DNA from: Collinsella sp. | GTDB taxonomy: Bacteria > Actinomycetota > Coriobacteriia > Coriobacteriales > Coriobacteriaceae | Assembly: GCA_018382295.1 (NCBI GenBank) | Contig: JAGZQF010000004.1 | Span: forward strand, 74,824 to 138,823 | Direction of reading: 5' to 3' | Length of the DNA: 64,000 bases | In this document: positions 40,678 to 49,295 of the stretch, in pieces | Layout: every line of letters begins with the position of its first letter | Numbering within the stretch: position 1 is the stretch's first letter | Notes under the pieces: generated by a model | What the model was told of the DNA's origin: nothing | The model's input: the letters and a program-made list of their open reading frames with translations, nothing else | Databases searched by the model: none | Program-made: the position numbers and the translations under genes

Positions 40678-40896
40678 GTGAAGAAGGAAGACGCAATTGA
40701 GCTCGAGGGTACGGTAAAGGAACCGTTGCCTAACGCCATGTTTAAGGTCGAGCTCGAGAACGGTCATTCGGTTCTGTGCAACATTTCTGGCAAGATCCGA
40801 ATGAATTACATCCGTATTCTCCCCGGTGACAGGGTTGTCGTGGAGCTTTCCCCGTACGACCTGACCCGCGGCCGCATCACCTATCGCTACAAATAG
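40678..40896 (+). CDS. infA: Translation initiation factor IF-1
   Basis: 72 residues from GTG 40678, chosen because KKEDAIELEGTVKEPLPNAM is the usual IF-1 beginning; a TTG two codons upstream is less likely. OB-fold protein occupying the ribosomal A site during initiation. A promoter-like TTACGA, 17 bases, TAGAAT lies ~50 bases upstream, so infA and the alpha operon may have their own start. Confidence 0.95.
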   Translation: MKKEDAIELEGTVKEPLPNAMFKVELENGHSVLCNISGKIRMNYIRILPGDRVVVELSPYDLTRGRITYRYK

Positions 40897-41046
40897 CGGC
40901 ACGCATACACGCACTCCATTTCCGACTGCAGGCTTAGCTCAACCTACGGTCGGATTGTGTGTGAAGACCAGCCATAGTTTTAAACGCCTGCGGCTGGGCG
41001 AGTAGATAGTAGGGAAGTAGTTTGAGCGCTACCGAAAGGAAGAACG

Positions 41047-41160
41047 ATGAAGGTACGTCCTTCGGTCAAGAAGATGTGCGATAAGTGCAAAATCATTAGG
41101 CGCCATGGCAAGGTCCTCGTCATTTGCGAGAACCCCCGTCATAAGCAGCGTCAGGGTTAA
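41047..41160 (+). CDS. rpmJ: 50S ribosomal protein L36
   Basis: 37 residues, a gene short enough to be missed by length filters. MKVRPSVKKMCDKCKIIRRH and the later CENPRHKQRQG give the C-x2-C...C-x4-H zinc ribbon of the cysteine-containing L36. ATG 41047 after GAAAGGAAG; rpsM follows 14 bases later. Confidence 0.96.
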   Translation: MKVRPSVKKMCDKCKIIRRHGKVLVICENPRHKQRQG

Positions 41161-41174
41161 GAGAGGAGACTACG

Positions 41175-41549
41175 TTGGCCCGTATTAATGGTGTCGACCT
41201 CCCGCGTGAGAAGCGCGTTGAGATCGGTCTGACCTACATTTACGGCATCGGCCGCACCACTGCGACGAAGATTTGCGTCGAGTGCAACGTTAACGTGGAT
41301 ACGCGCGTTAAGGACCTCACCGAGGATGAGGTTAACGCCATCCGCGATTATATCGATAAGAACCAGATCATGGTTGAGGGCGACCTCCGCCGTGAGCGCA
41401 ACCAGAACGTCAAGCGCCTTATGGACATCGGCTGCAACCGCGGCCTTCGTCACCGCAAGGGCCTCCCGGTCCGCGGCCAGCGCACCCACACTAACGCTCG
41501 TACCCGCAAGGGCCCGAAGCGTCAGATCGGTGCTAAGAAGAAGAAATAA
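41175..41549 (+). CDS. rpsM: 30S ribosomal protein S13
   Basis: 124 residues from TTG 41175 behind GAGAGGAG. ARINGVDLPREKRVEIGLTY start and GLPVRGQRTHTNARTRKGP end are S13; located in the head at the subunit bridge. Confidence 0.97.
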   Translation: MARINGVDLPREKRVEIGLTYIYGIGRTTATKICVECNVNVDTRVKDLTEDEVNAIRDYIDKNQIMVEGDLRRERNQNVKRLMDIGCNRGLRHRKGLPVRGQRTHTNARTRKGPKRQIGAKKKK

Positions 41550-41563
41550 GGAGCGCTAGATAG

Positions 41564-41968
41564 ATGGCTACTGCTAAGAAGAACGTTCGCGCTGCCCGTC
41601 TGAAGCGCGCGGACCGTAAGAACATTTCCGTGGGCCAGGCTCACATTCGTTCTACGTTCAACAACACGATCGTTTCGATCACCGATCCCCAGGGCAACGT
41701 CATTTCCTGGAAGTCGGCTGGCCAGGTGGGCTTCAAGGGCTCCCGTAAGTCCACGCCGTTCGCTGCCCAGATGGCTGCCGAGGCTGCTGCCAAGCAGGCC
41801 ATGGAGCACGGTATGAAGAAGGTTTCCGTCTTCGTCAAGGGCCCCGGCTCCGGTCGTGAGACCGCCATCCGCTCCCTCCAGGCTGCTGGCCTCGAGGTCT
41901 CGAGCATCCAGGACAAGACCCCCATTCCGCACAACGGCTGCCGCCCCAAGAAGCGTCGCCGCGTGTAA
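41564..41968 (+). CDS. rpsK: 30S ribosomal protein S11
   Basis: 134 residues, ATG 41564, 14 bases after rpsM. HIRSTFNNTIVSITDPQGN and PIPHNGCRPKKRRRV are diagnostic for S11 of the 30S platform. Confidence 0.97.
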   Translation: MATAKKNVRAARLKRADRKNISVGQAHIRSTFNNTIVSITDPQGNVISWKSAGQVGFKGSRKSTPFAAQMAAEAAAKQAMEHGMKKVSVFVKGPGSGRETAIRSLQAAGLEVSSIQDKTPIPHNGCRPKKRRRV

Positions 41969-41987
41969 CTGAAAGGATCGTATCAAT

Positions 41988-42584
41988 ATGGCAATCGACA
42001 GGACTCCTGTTCTTAAGCGCTGCCGTCAGCTCGGGATCGATCCCGCTGAGCTCGGTTACAGCAGCAAGAAGGAATCTATCCGTCAGCCCAAGCGCCGTCG
42101 CAAGGAATCTGAGTACGGCATGCAGCTGCGCGAGAAGCAGAAGGTCAAGTTCATCTATGGCGTTCTGGAGAAGCAGTTCCACGGCTACTTCAACAAGGCC
42201 CGTAAGATGAACGGCGTCACCGGTGAGAACCTCATGATCATTCTTGAGTCTCGCCTCGACAACGTCGTCTTCCGTCTTGGCTTCGCCCGCACCCGCAAAG
42301 AGGCTCGTCAGTCCGTCCGTCACGGTCACTTCACCGTGAACGGCAAGCGCGTTGACATCCCGTCCTACCGCGTCAAGGCCGGCGACGTCGTCGCTGTCGG
42401 CGAGAAGTTCCGTGACCTCCTCCCCATCAAGGAGGCCCTGATTTCCTCCGAGCGCTTTGAGGTCCCTGGCTGGCTCGAGGTCGATATCGAGAAGCTGTCT
42501 GGTAACGTGCTCGCTCTGCCGACGCGTGAGCAGATCAGCGGTGATATCAACGAGCAGCTCATCGTCGAGCTCTACTCTAAGTAG
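41988..42584 (+). CDS. rpsD: 30S ribosomal protein S4
   Basis: 198 residues, ATG 41988. Short Gram-positive form without an N-terminal zinc finger; EKQKVKFIYGVLEKQFHGYF and the S4 RNA-binding domain ESRLDNVVFRLGFARTRKEA are clear. Primary 16S rRNA binder and fidelity protein. Confidence 0.97.
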   Translation: MAIDRTPVLKRCRQLGIDPAELGYSSKKESIRQPKRRRKESEYGMQLREKQKVKFIYGVLEKQFHGYFNKARKMNGVTGENLMIILESRLDNVVFRLGFARTRKEARQSVRHGHFTVNGKRVDIPSYRVKAGDVVAVGEKFRDLLPIKEALISSERFEVPGWLEVDIEKLSGNVLALPTREQISGDINEQLIVELYSK

Positions 42585-42616
42585 TCCATCCGGGCTGCTG
42601 AGGCTGGAGGTAATAC

Positions 42617-43558
42617 ATGTCAGAATTCATTAGGCCTCAGGTTCAGGTCGAAGAGATCAACGAGACGTCTGCTCGTGTCTCCGTCGAGCCGCTCGAGCGT
42701 GGTTACGGCGATACGCTGGGTAACTCCCTTCGTCGCGTTCTTCTGTCCTCGCTCGAGGGTGCCGCTGTCGAGGCTATTCAGATCGATGGTGCGCAGCACG
42801 AGTTCATGACCATCCCTAACATGGTCGAGGATGTCACCGACATCGTCCTGAATGTCAAGGGTCTTGTCTTCAGGGCTCTCGGCACGACCGACGAGGCGAC
42901 CGCCACCATCTCGGTTGACGGCCCCTGCGAGGTCACCGGTGCGGACTTCTTTATTCCGTCCGAGTTTGAGCTGGTCAACCCCGAGCAGCACATCGCTACG
43001 CTCACCGAGGGTGGCCATCTCACCATGAGCATGCGCATCGGCTATGGCCGCGGCTATGTTTCTGGCGAGGCCAACAAGCGCGATAACGATCCCATCGGTG
43101 TGATCCATGTCGACTCGCTGTACTCGCCGGTTTCCCGTTGCGCCAAGCTCGTTGAGGCTTGTCGTGTCGGTCAGCACACCGACTACGACCGCCTTGTCCT
43201 CGAGATCGAGACCAACGGCTCCATCGCCCCGCGCGACGCCGTGGTCCAGGCTGCCAATATCATCAACCAGCATATGGCCGCCTTTATGAACCTTGCCGAG
43301 ACCCCCGAGGTCGAGGAGGAGGCTTCGATCTTCGCTCCCGAGGTCACCAACGACAACGCCGAGCTGGACAAGCAGATCGAGGATCTGGACCTTTCCGTCC
43401 GTTCCTACAACTGCCTTAAGCGCGCCAGCATTCACTCGGTCCGTCAGCTCGTTGAGTTCTCGGAGAACGATCTGCTCAACATCCGTAACTTCGGTGTTAA
43501 GTCGATCGAGGAAGTGAAGGACAAGCTTGAGTCCATGGGCCTGAGCCTGAAGGCTTAA
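42617..43558 (+). CDS. rpoA: RNA polymerase subunit alpha
   Basis: 313 residues, ATG 42617 after GGAGG. N-terminal dimerisation domain (EPLERGYGDTLGNSLRRVLL) and C-terminal domain (LSVRSYNCLKRASIHSVRQL) that contacts UP elements and activators, joined by an acidic linker. Complete and standard length. Confidence 0.98.
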   Translation: MSEFIRPQVQVEEINETSARVSVEPLERGYGDTLGNSLRRVLLSSLEGAAVEAIQIDGAQHEFMTIPNMVEDVTDIVLNVKGLVFRALGTTDEATATISVDGPCEVTGADFFIPSEFELVNPEQHIATLTEGGHLTMSMRIGYGRGYVSGEANKRDNDPIGVIHVDSLYSPVSRCAKLVEACRVGQHTDYDRLVLEIETNGSIAPRDAVVQAANIINQHMAAFMNLAETPEVEEEASIFAPEVTNDNAELDKQIEDLDLSVRSYNCLKRASIHSVRQLVEFSENDLLNIRNFGVKSIEEVKDKLESMGLSLKA

Positions 43559-43588
43559 TGCTTCGCATATTTGAGGAGAAACTAGACC

Positions 43589-44056
43589 ATGCGTCACAAC
43601 GTTAAGAAGGGCCTGAAGCTCGGCACCGATGCGAGCCACACCAAGGCCATGAAGAAGAGCCTTGCTAAGGCCCTCTTCGAGAACGACCGCATCAAGACCA
43701 CCGAGACCCGCGCTAAGGCGCTGCGTTCGGTCGTCGACCCGATCATCACTTGGGCCAAGAAGGGCGACCTGCACTCTCGTCGTCTGGCTATCGCCAAGCT
43801 CGGCGATAAGCAGCTCGTTGCCGAGATCTTCGACAAGGCTGCCCAGGGCATGTGGCAGGACCGCAACGGCGGTTACACCCGCATCATGAAGCTCGGTAAC
43901 CGTAAGGGCGACAACGCTCCCATCGTTATCATGGAGCTCGTCACCGAGCCTTGCACGCCTAAGGCCAAGAAGGCTGCTCCGGCCCCTAAGAAGGCCGCTG
44001 CTCCCAAGAAGGTCGAGGCTGTCGAGGAGGCTCCTGCTGAGGAGACCGCTGAGTAG
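43589..44056 (+). CDS. rplQ: 50S ribosomal protein L17 with Lys/Ala-rich tail
   Basis: 155 residues, ATG 43589 after GAGGAG. The L17 core (RHNVKKGLKLGTDASHTKAM ... NRKGDNAPIVIMELV) is followed by a ~35-residue low-complexity extension rich in Lys, Ala, Pro and Glu, a variable tail common in actinobacterial L17. Last gene of the operon before a strong terminator. Confidence 0.96.
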   Translation: MRHNVKKGLKLGTDASHTKAMKKSLAKALFENDRIKTTETRAKALRSVVDPIITWAKKGDLHSRRLAIAKLGDKQLVAEIFDKAAQGMWQDRNGGYTRIMKLGNRKGDNAPIVIMELVTEPCTPKAKKAAPAPKKAAAPKKVEAVEEAPAEETAE

Positions 44057-44082
44057 ACATTCCGTCTGCATAGGCTATATTC

Positions 44083-44113
44083 GAGGGGTACGTTCGCGTA
44101 CCCCTCTTTTTTT
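44083..44113 (+). terminator. Intrinsic terminator of the ribosomal operon
   Basis: GAGGGGTACG (44083-44092), TTCG tetraloop, perfect complement 44097-44106, then seven T. A textbook terminator. Confidence 0.95.
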
Positions 44114-44148
44114 GTCGCGATACCGTTACTTGTTTGTTGGGAGCGCCC

Positions 44149-44973
44149 ATGACTGCGCCGTCTGATTTCAATTCGATTTCCGAGCTTGACGCCACGCTCG
44201 TATTTCGCGTGGCCTATGATGGCTCGTCGTATAGCGGATTTGCCGAGCAGCCGGGACAGACGACGGTTGCGGGTGAGCTGCGTCGAGCCATCGAGACGCT
44301 GCTTCGCCGTCCGATCGATCTGACGTGCGCAGGTCGTACCGATGCCGGCGTGCATGCCGTGGCACAGTATATCAGCGTGCCCGTAACGGACGCTGAGCTC
44401 GCCCTTACGCGCCGTAGGTGGCTGCGGGCTATGGATGCCCTGCTGCCTAAAGATATCGCCATAAACGAGGTCTACAGGGCCCGTAAGGGCTTTTCTGCAC
44501 GCTTTGACGCGCGTTCCCGTACGTATACGTACCGTATTGCCGATCGCGATGCGCGCCCCGTGCTGTCCCGTGGTGCCGTGTGGTGGCATCGCTATCCCTT
44601 GGACGTCGAGGCCATGTCTGCGGCCTGTCCCGCGCTTTTGGGTGAGCAGGACTTTAAGAGCTTTTGCAAGGTCGCCTCTGCCGTGGGCAAACCTACGCAT
44701 CGCTGCGTGATGCGTGCCGAGTTTGGCCATGAGGTTGCGTTTGGCGAGGACATCCTGACGTTTACCATCGAGGGCAATGCGTTTCTGCATTCGATGGTCC
44801 GCACGATCGTGGGCACGCTTGTCGAGATTGGCATGCATCGCCGTAAACCCGAGTGGATGCGCGAGGTCATCGATGCTTGCGACCGTACCGCTGCGGGCCC
44901 CACGGCTCCTGCCTGCGGCCTTACGTTTATGGGCGTGGATTACGATCCCGTCGAGCTTGTCGTGCTCGACTAG
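44149..44973 (+). CDS. truA: tRNA pseudouridine synthase A
   Basis: 274 residues from ATG 44149 (GGGAG upstream); the TTG at 44134 would overlap the terminator region. The catalytic aspartate is in CAGRTDAGVHA; other TruA motifs are RVAYDGSSYSGFAEQPGQTT, FSARFDARSRTYTYRI and FLHSMVRTIVGTL. Converts uridines 38-40 of the anticodon arm to pseudouridine. Often follows rplQ. Confidence 0.95.
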   Translation: MTAPSDFNSISELDATLVFRVAYDGSSYSGFAEQPGQTTVAGELRRAIETLLRRPIDLTCAGRTDAGVHAVAQYISVPVTDAELALTRRRWLRAMDALLPKDIAINEVYRARKGFSARFDARSRTYTYRIADRDARPVLSRGAVWWHRYPLDVEAMSAACPALLGEQDFKSFCKVASAVGKPTHRCVMRAEFGHEVAFGEDILTFTIEGNAFLHSMVRTIVGTLVEIGMHRRKPEWMREVIDACDRTAAGPTAPACGLTFMGVDYDPVELVVLD

Positions 44974-45133
44974 GGGGGGCTCGACGCGTCGTGCGTCGAC
45001 ACCCGTCATCTGTGGGCTGCGCGTGTGCAACATCTGTTCTTGGCGTGCAATACAACCGGTGTCTCATTGCTTTTATTGCCGGGGTGTACCATGAACCACG
45101 ATTTGATTCATTGCTGTCGAGAGGACGGATAAC

Positions 45134-46174
45134 TTGGTTCGACGTGGCTCGCATCCGCGACTTTCGGTGATCCTTGTGGTAGAAGGTTCGCCCAGCTATG
45201 CGATGCGTGCGCTCGAGAGTATCCAGAACCAAGACCTCTACGATTTGCAGATTGTCGTTGTCTGCCGCGATGCTGCGCCCGGTGTGCGCCATTCGCTTCA
45301 GGTTGCTGCCGACAGGGACATCCATATTGATTTGATTGACGTCGAGGACGCGAAGCGCGGCGCTTGTCTTCGTGCCGGTTTTGATGCCTCGCGCGGCTCT
45401 CAAATCATCGCCATGAACGCCGATGAGTGGTTTGCTCCGCAGGCCCTTTCCAAGATGGTCGATATCGCGTGCGATACTACGGCAGACATAGTGCTCCCCA
45501 CGGTGTCGCTCGACCGCTATGATGCACATCGAGAGCGCCATTCGCGCGTCTTGGATGCTGCTCATATTTCCATCGATAGCAAATCCTCGATGGTGACCGG
45601 GCTGCCCCAGTTGATTTTAGGCGGCCTTGTCGTTCAGACCTCTGGCGTGATGTACAGCCGCTCGCTGTTTGAGGCATGCCTTTTGTGCGACAAGGTGTTT
45701 CGCACAGTTGGGTTTATGGCATGCGCGCTTTCGCAGGCACGATGCGTGTCCGGCTGCGGCGATGCTTGTTTCCACGCGGCGGCACCTAAGCTTACAGATG
45801 CCTTTGATCCCACCATGTATGCCAAGGTATCCGATGACACCCGAGCGCTCGACGAGCTTGCTGACTCACTCTCGGAAGCAGATAGCGGTGGTCGGCTCAA
45901 GCTGGCAAGCCAAAAGTTCTACTTTGCCGGACTGGTCGCCTGCATCGAGAATTTGTGTCTGAGCCCGCATGGGGTGTCGTCAATCGAGCGTTCCGCCCGC
46001 ATGCGTGATATGCTCGAGGCACCTCGAACCCGTCAAATGGTCGCCGCGCTCAAGGATAACCATCGGGGGCTCGGTCTGTTGTTTGGGCCGATTGCCAGCG
46101 CCAAGCCCGCGCGATGCGTGATGTGTACGCATCTGGCAGCTTTTCTTAACCGGACGGGCGCAAAAACCGCCTAA
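45134..46174 (+). CDS. Glycosyltransferase family 2-like protein
   Basis: 346 residues starting at TTG 45134 after GAGGACGGA. The N-terminal ~120 residues resemble a GT-A glycosyltransferase: LSVILVVEGSPSYAMRALES, QIVVVCRDAAPG, then AMNADEWFAPQAL, where NADEW stands in place of the usual DxD metal site. The remainder is unlike known GT2 C-termini and shows no membrane segment. The acceptor is unknown and catalytic competence uncertain because of the altered DxD. No polysaccharide genes are near, so it stands alone between truA and argR. Confidence 0.6.
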   Translation: MVRRGSHPRLSVILVVEGSPSYAMRALESIQNQDLYDLQIVVVCRDAAPGVRHSLQVAADRDIHIDLIDVEDAKRGACLRAGFDASRGSQIIAMNADEWFAPQALSKMVDIACDTTADIVLPTVSLDRYDAHRERHSRVLDAAHISIDSKSSMVTGLPQLILGGLVVQTSGVMYSRSLFEACLLCDKVFRTVGFMACALSQARCVSGCGDACFHAAAPKLTDAFDPTMYAKVSDDTRALDELADSLSEADSGGRLKLASQKFYFAGLVACIENLCLSPHGVSSIERSARMRDMLEAPRTRQMVAALKDNHRGLGLLFGPIASAKPARCVMCTHLAAFLNRTGAKTA

Positions 46175-46185
46175 ACGGCTCATTA

Positions 46186-46213
46186 CGAAACAAACTTGCA
46201 TAGAATTGTTTCG
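46186..46213. promoter_or_regulatory. Inverted repeat upstream of argR
   Basis: CGAAACAA (46186-46193) is perfectly repeated in inverse at 46206-46213, just after the glycosyltransferase-like gene and ~95 bases before argR. Could be a weak terminator or an operator. No clear ARG box is seen. Confidence 0.35.
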
Positions 46214-46306
46214 AAATGCGTTCTTATACACAAAAGCCTTCAAATAGCGTTAAACTATTCAATCACTGATTGATTGTCTCCGCCATCTTTTGGAGAGAGG
46301 GTTTGT

Positions 46307-46744
46307 ATGGCTAAAAAACGCAATGGGCGCCAGGATGCCATTAGAGATATTGTGCGCAATAAGGACGTCCGCACGCAGCGCGTGCTGGTCGATGAGCTCC
46401 GCGCTATGGGCTTTGATTGCACGCAGGCGACTGTCTCTCGCGATATTGCCGATATGGGGCTGCGTAAGCTCCCTGAGGGCATCTATGTTCTGGCAGAGGA
46501 CCTGCACCTGCAGCGTATGGTTTCCGAGCTCGTAACGGGCGTTCTGCGCACCGATAATCTGGTTATGATCAAGGCTCAGCCTGGTACGGCTTCCGGTATC
46601 GCCGCCGCCGTTGATGCGGCAGAGTTGCCCGATGTGCTTGGCTCGCTTGCCGGCAACGATACGATTTTGGTTATTGCCCAGACGGCCGAGGACGGCGAGC
46701 GTCTCGAGGCGCTGATCAATAAGCTGAGCAATTCTCGCAAGTAG
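46307..46744 (+). CDS. argR: Arginine repressor ArgR
   Basis: 145 residues from ATG 46307, with GGAGAGAGG upstream; the frame open from 46274 has no site. The N-terminal winged helix (RQDAIRDIVRNKDVRTQRVL, ATVSRDIADMGL) and C-terminal oligomerisation/arginine-binding domain (GTASGIAAAVDAAELPDVLG, GNDTILVIAQT) are typical. Hexameric regulator of arginine metabolism; no arginine genes adjoin it here. Confidence 0.94.
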   Translation: MAKKRNGRQDAIRDIVRNKDVRTQRVLVDELRAMGFDCTQATVSRDIADMGLRKLPEGIYVLAEDLHLQRMVSELVTGVLRTDNLVMIKAQPGTASGIAAAVDAAELPDVLGSLAGNDTILVIAQTAEDGERLEALINKLSNSRK

Positions 46745-46795
46745 GCGTGCGGGTCGTGCGCTCGGCACTGTGCGCGCTGACATAGTGGCTTGTAA

Positions 46796-46829
46796 GGGGT
46801 ATCGACGTTGGTCGGTACCCCCTTTTTTT
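46796..46829 (+). terminator. Intrinsic terminator of argR
   Basis: GGGGTA (46796-46801) pairs with TACCCC (46816-46821), with CGAC/GTCG inside, then seven T. Confidence 0.88.
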
Positions 46830-46873
46830 GTCTGCCGGTATAAAGACCGCCCATCAGGTCGCATTAAACTAAA

Positions 46874-46912
46874 AAGGCCCCCGAGCAGTTTAATAAGCTG
46901 CTCGGGGGCCTT
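46874..46912 (-). terminator. Terminator of the penicillin-binding protein gene
   Basis: A perfect 15-bp stem AAGGCCCCCGAGCAG (46874-46888) with 46898-46912; the plus-strand A run before it is a T tract for the minus-strand gene ending at 46935. May also act on read-through from argR. Confidence 0.9.
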
Positions 46913-46934
46913 GTTGCTTATGGCCGGATGATTT

Positions 46935-49133
46935 CTAGCCGACCGTATCGTCAGGCGTGGGCGAGGGGTCGGGAGTGGGTGTAGGCGTAGGCGTAGGCGT
47001 GCCGCCATCGCCGCCGGTCGAACCACCAGTGGAGCCGCCCGTCGAGCCACCGGTCGTACCGGTGCCGCCGGTGGTGTCGCCGCCCGTGGTCTCGGTGGTC
47101 GTGGTCGTCGTGGTAGTCGTTGTGGTGGTTTCCTCTTCGTCCTCGTTCTCGTCCTTGTCGTCGTTCTCCGTCTTCTTGGAGTTGTTGGTGCCGTAGAACT
47201 TCCAGACGCTGTTGTTCTTGTAGGTGGGCGCCGTTCCGGTCGCAAACTCCTCGCGCTCGGTACCGGTCAGAACGGTGTTCATAAACCGCTTAAAGACAGG
47301 CAGGTTGGTGCTGTCGCCCAGCAGGTCTGTGCCGTATTTTTGGATGGGGATCTCGCCCGCGGAATAGCCGGTCCACAGGGCGCACGCCAGCTGCGGGGTA
47401 TAGCCGCAGAACCACAGGTTGGTGGTGTTGTCGGTGGTGCCCGTTTTGCCGGCATAGGGCTGGTTGACGCTCAGAGCGCCGGCAGCACCCGTACCGCCGC
47501 CCTGCATGACGCCGGTCAGAACATCGGTGACCGCGGCGGCCTCGCCCTCGGTAAGCACCTGTGAGGGATTGTCGGTGTGCTGGTACAGCACCGAACCGGT
47601 ACGAGAGTCAATCTCGGTGATGGCGATCGGCTGGCGATAGTAGCCGCCGTTGGCAAACGTCGCGTAGGCAGCGGCCATCTCGAGCGGCGAGATCGAGCCG
47701 GTGCCGAGCGTCATGACGGGAACGTCCTCGATGTTGTCCTTGGCGGGATCGATGCCGAGCTTTTTGACGAGCGAGATGATCTTGCTGTTGCCGACGGCTT
47801 CCGCCACCTGGATGTAGCCGGTGTTGGAGGAGTATACCGTCGCCTGCTTAAGCGTGATGTTGCCATAGCTATGGTTGGCGTAGTTTTGGACCTCGGTCGT
47901 GGTGCCCTTGGCCTTGAGCGGCGAGTTGCAGTTGAGGGTGACGTTGGGGTTCATGCCGTTTTGGATGGCAGTTGCCAGCGTAAAGGCCTTAAAGGTGGAG
48001 CCGACGGGACGCTTGGCCGTGGCATGGTTTACGTGGTTCTCGTCGGCGTTGTAGTCATAGCCGCCCACCATGCACTTGATGTAGCCGGTCTTGGGGTCGA
48101 CGACGACCATGCCCATGTCCAGGCCGTCGAGTGAGAGCGTGTCGAGCTGCTCGCGGACGGCATTCTCTGCCACCTGCTGCATCGTGGGGTCGATGGTGGT
48201 CTTGACGGTCAGGCCGCCCTTAAAGAGCACGTCGGTCGAGAACTCCTGCTCCAGCAGCTGCTTAACATAGGCGACAAAGTAGGGCTGCGAGTATACGTCG
48301 ACGCCGCTGCCCGAAATCTCGGTCACGTTGAGGGTGATGGGCTCGGCCTGTGCGGCATCGTGCTCCTCCTGGGTGATGTGGCCCAGGCGCAGCATGTTGT
48401 CGAGGACCTTGTTGCGGCGAGACAGTGCCAGGTCGGGATTGACCGTGGGGTCGTACTGCGAAGGCGAGTTGGGAAGGCCGATGAGCAGCGCGGCTTCGCT
48501 CAGGGTGAGGTCGGCGGCGCTCTTGGACAGGTAGGTCTCGGCTGCGGCCTCGATGCCGTAGGCGCCGTGGCCGTAATAGATGGTGTTGAGGTACATCATG
48601 AGGATCTCGTCTTTGGAGTACATGTCCTCCATCTTGATGGCGATGTAGGCCTCGCGCACCTTACGCTCGATGGTCGAGTCGAACTGCTCCTCCTGCAGGA
48701 TGGTGTTGCGCACCAGCTGCTGGGTGATAGTCGAGGCGCCTTCGTGCCCGCCGCCGAGGGTTGCCACCGCAGCACGCGCGATACCCCACAGGTCGATACC
48801 GCCGTGCTCGTAGAAGCGCTCGTCCTCGACGTCAACGGTGCCCTGCAGCACGTAGGGGGAGACCTCGTCCTTGGTGATGGACTTGCGGTTTTGCGTGTAG
48901 AAGCTCGCGATCTTGTTGCCGTTGCAGTCGACGATCTCGGTGGGCTCGCTCACCAGATACGCGTTGGCGTCGGTGTAGTCGGGCAGATCGGACAGCCAGC
49001 GGTTGACGTTGCCGACCATGCCGATGCCAAACGCCACGCCCGCAATCAGCAGAAAGCCCAAAAACGAGAGCAGGATTATGGGCAGGGCATGCGTCTTTGA
49101 ACGGCTGCGTCCCTGTCGTTGGCGAGGACCCAT
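46935..49133 (-). CDS. Class A penicillin-binding protein (PBP1a-like)
   Basis: 732 residues from ATG 49133, which follows GGAGG; the longer frame to 49256 is unsupported. A basic N-terminus and one transmembrane helix (about 14-41) anchor it. The transglycosylase domain contains VEDERFYEHGGID with catalytic E103 and EGASTITQQLVRN. The transpeptidase domain has S379-TFK, the YSSNTGY motif and KTGTT. The C-terminus is an extended low-complexity tail: a threonine run, then Thr/Gly/Ser repeats and Thr-Pro repeats. Polymerises and crosslinks peptidoglycan. The tail lies outside the cell and could span or bind the wall. Confidence 0.93.
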   Translation of the reverse strand: MGPRQRQGRSRSKTHALPIILLSFLGFLLIAGVAFGIGMVGNVNRWLSDLPDYTDANAYLVSEPTEIVDCNGNKIASFYTQNRKSITKDEVSPYVLQGTVDVEDERFYEHGGIDLWGIARAAVATLGGGHEGASTITQQLVRNTILQEEQFDSTIERKVREAYIAIKMEDMYSKDEILMMYLNTIYYGHGAYGIEAAAETYLSKSAADLTLSEAALLIGLPNSPSQYDPTVNPDLALSRRNKVLDNMLRLGHITQEEHDAAQAEPITLNVTEISGSGVDVYSQPYFVAYVKQLLEQEFSTDVLFKGGLTVKTTIDPTMQQVAENAVREQLDTLSLDGLDMGMVVVDPKTGYIKCMVGGYDYNADENHVNHATAKRPVGSTFKAFTLATAIQNGMNPNVTLNCNSPLKAKGTTTEVQNYANHSYGNITLKQATVYSSNTGYIQVAEAVGNSKIISLVKKLGIDPAKDNIEDVPVMTLGTGSISPLEMAAAYATFANGGYYRQPIAITEIDSRTGSVLYQHTDNPSQVLTEGEAAAVTDVLTGVMQGGGTGAAGALSVNQPYAGKTGTTDNTTNLWFCGYTPQLACALWTGYSAGEIPIQKYGTDLLGDSTNLPVFKRFMNTVLTGTEREEFATGTAPTYKNNSVWKFYGTNNSKKTENDDKDENEDEEETTTTTTTTTTTTETTGGDTTGGTGTTGGSTGGSTGGSTGGDGGTPTPTPTPTPDPSPTPDDTVG

Positions 49134-49295
49134 ATATTGACCTCCAGGTATGTCGTGCCGGACGGTGGATGTGCCGTCGAGGCAGGATGGACATAAGTTA
49201 TTACACGATAAACCAAACGGGGCGCGCGAGGCCTCGTGTATGCTGGAAGACGGCATTTTTCAGAGTGAATGCATACCTTGGTAAGGAGTTTGCCG

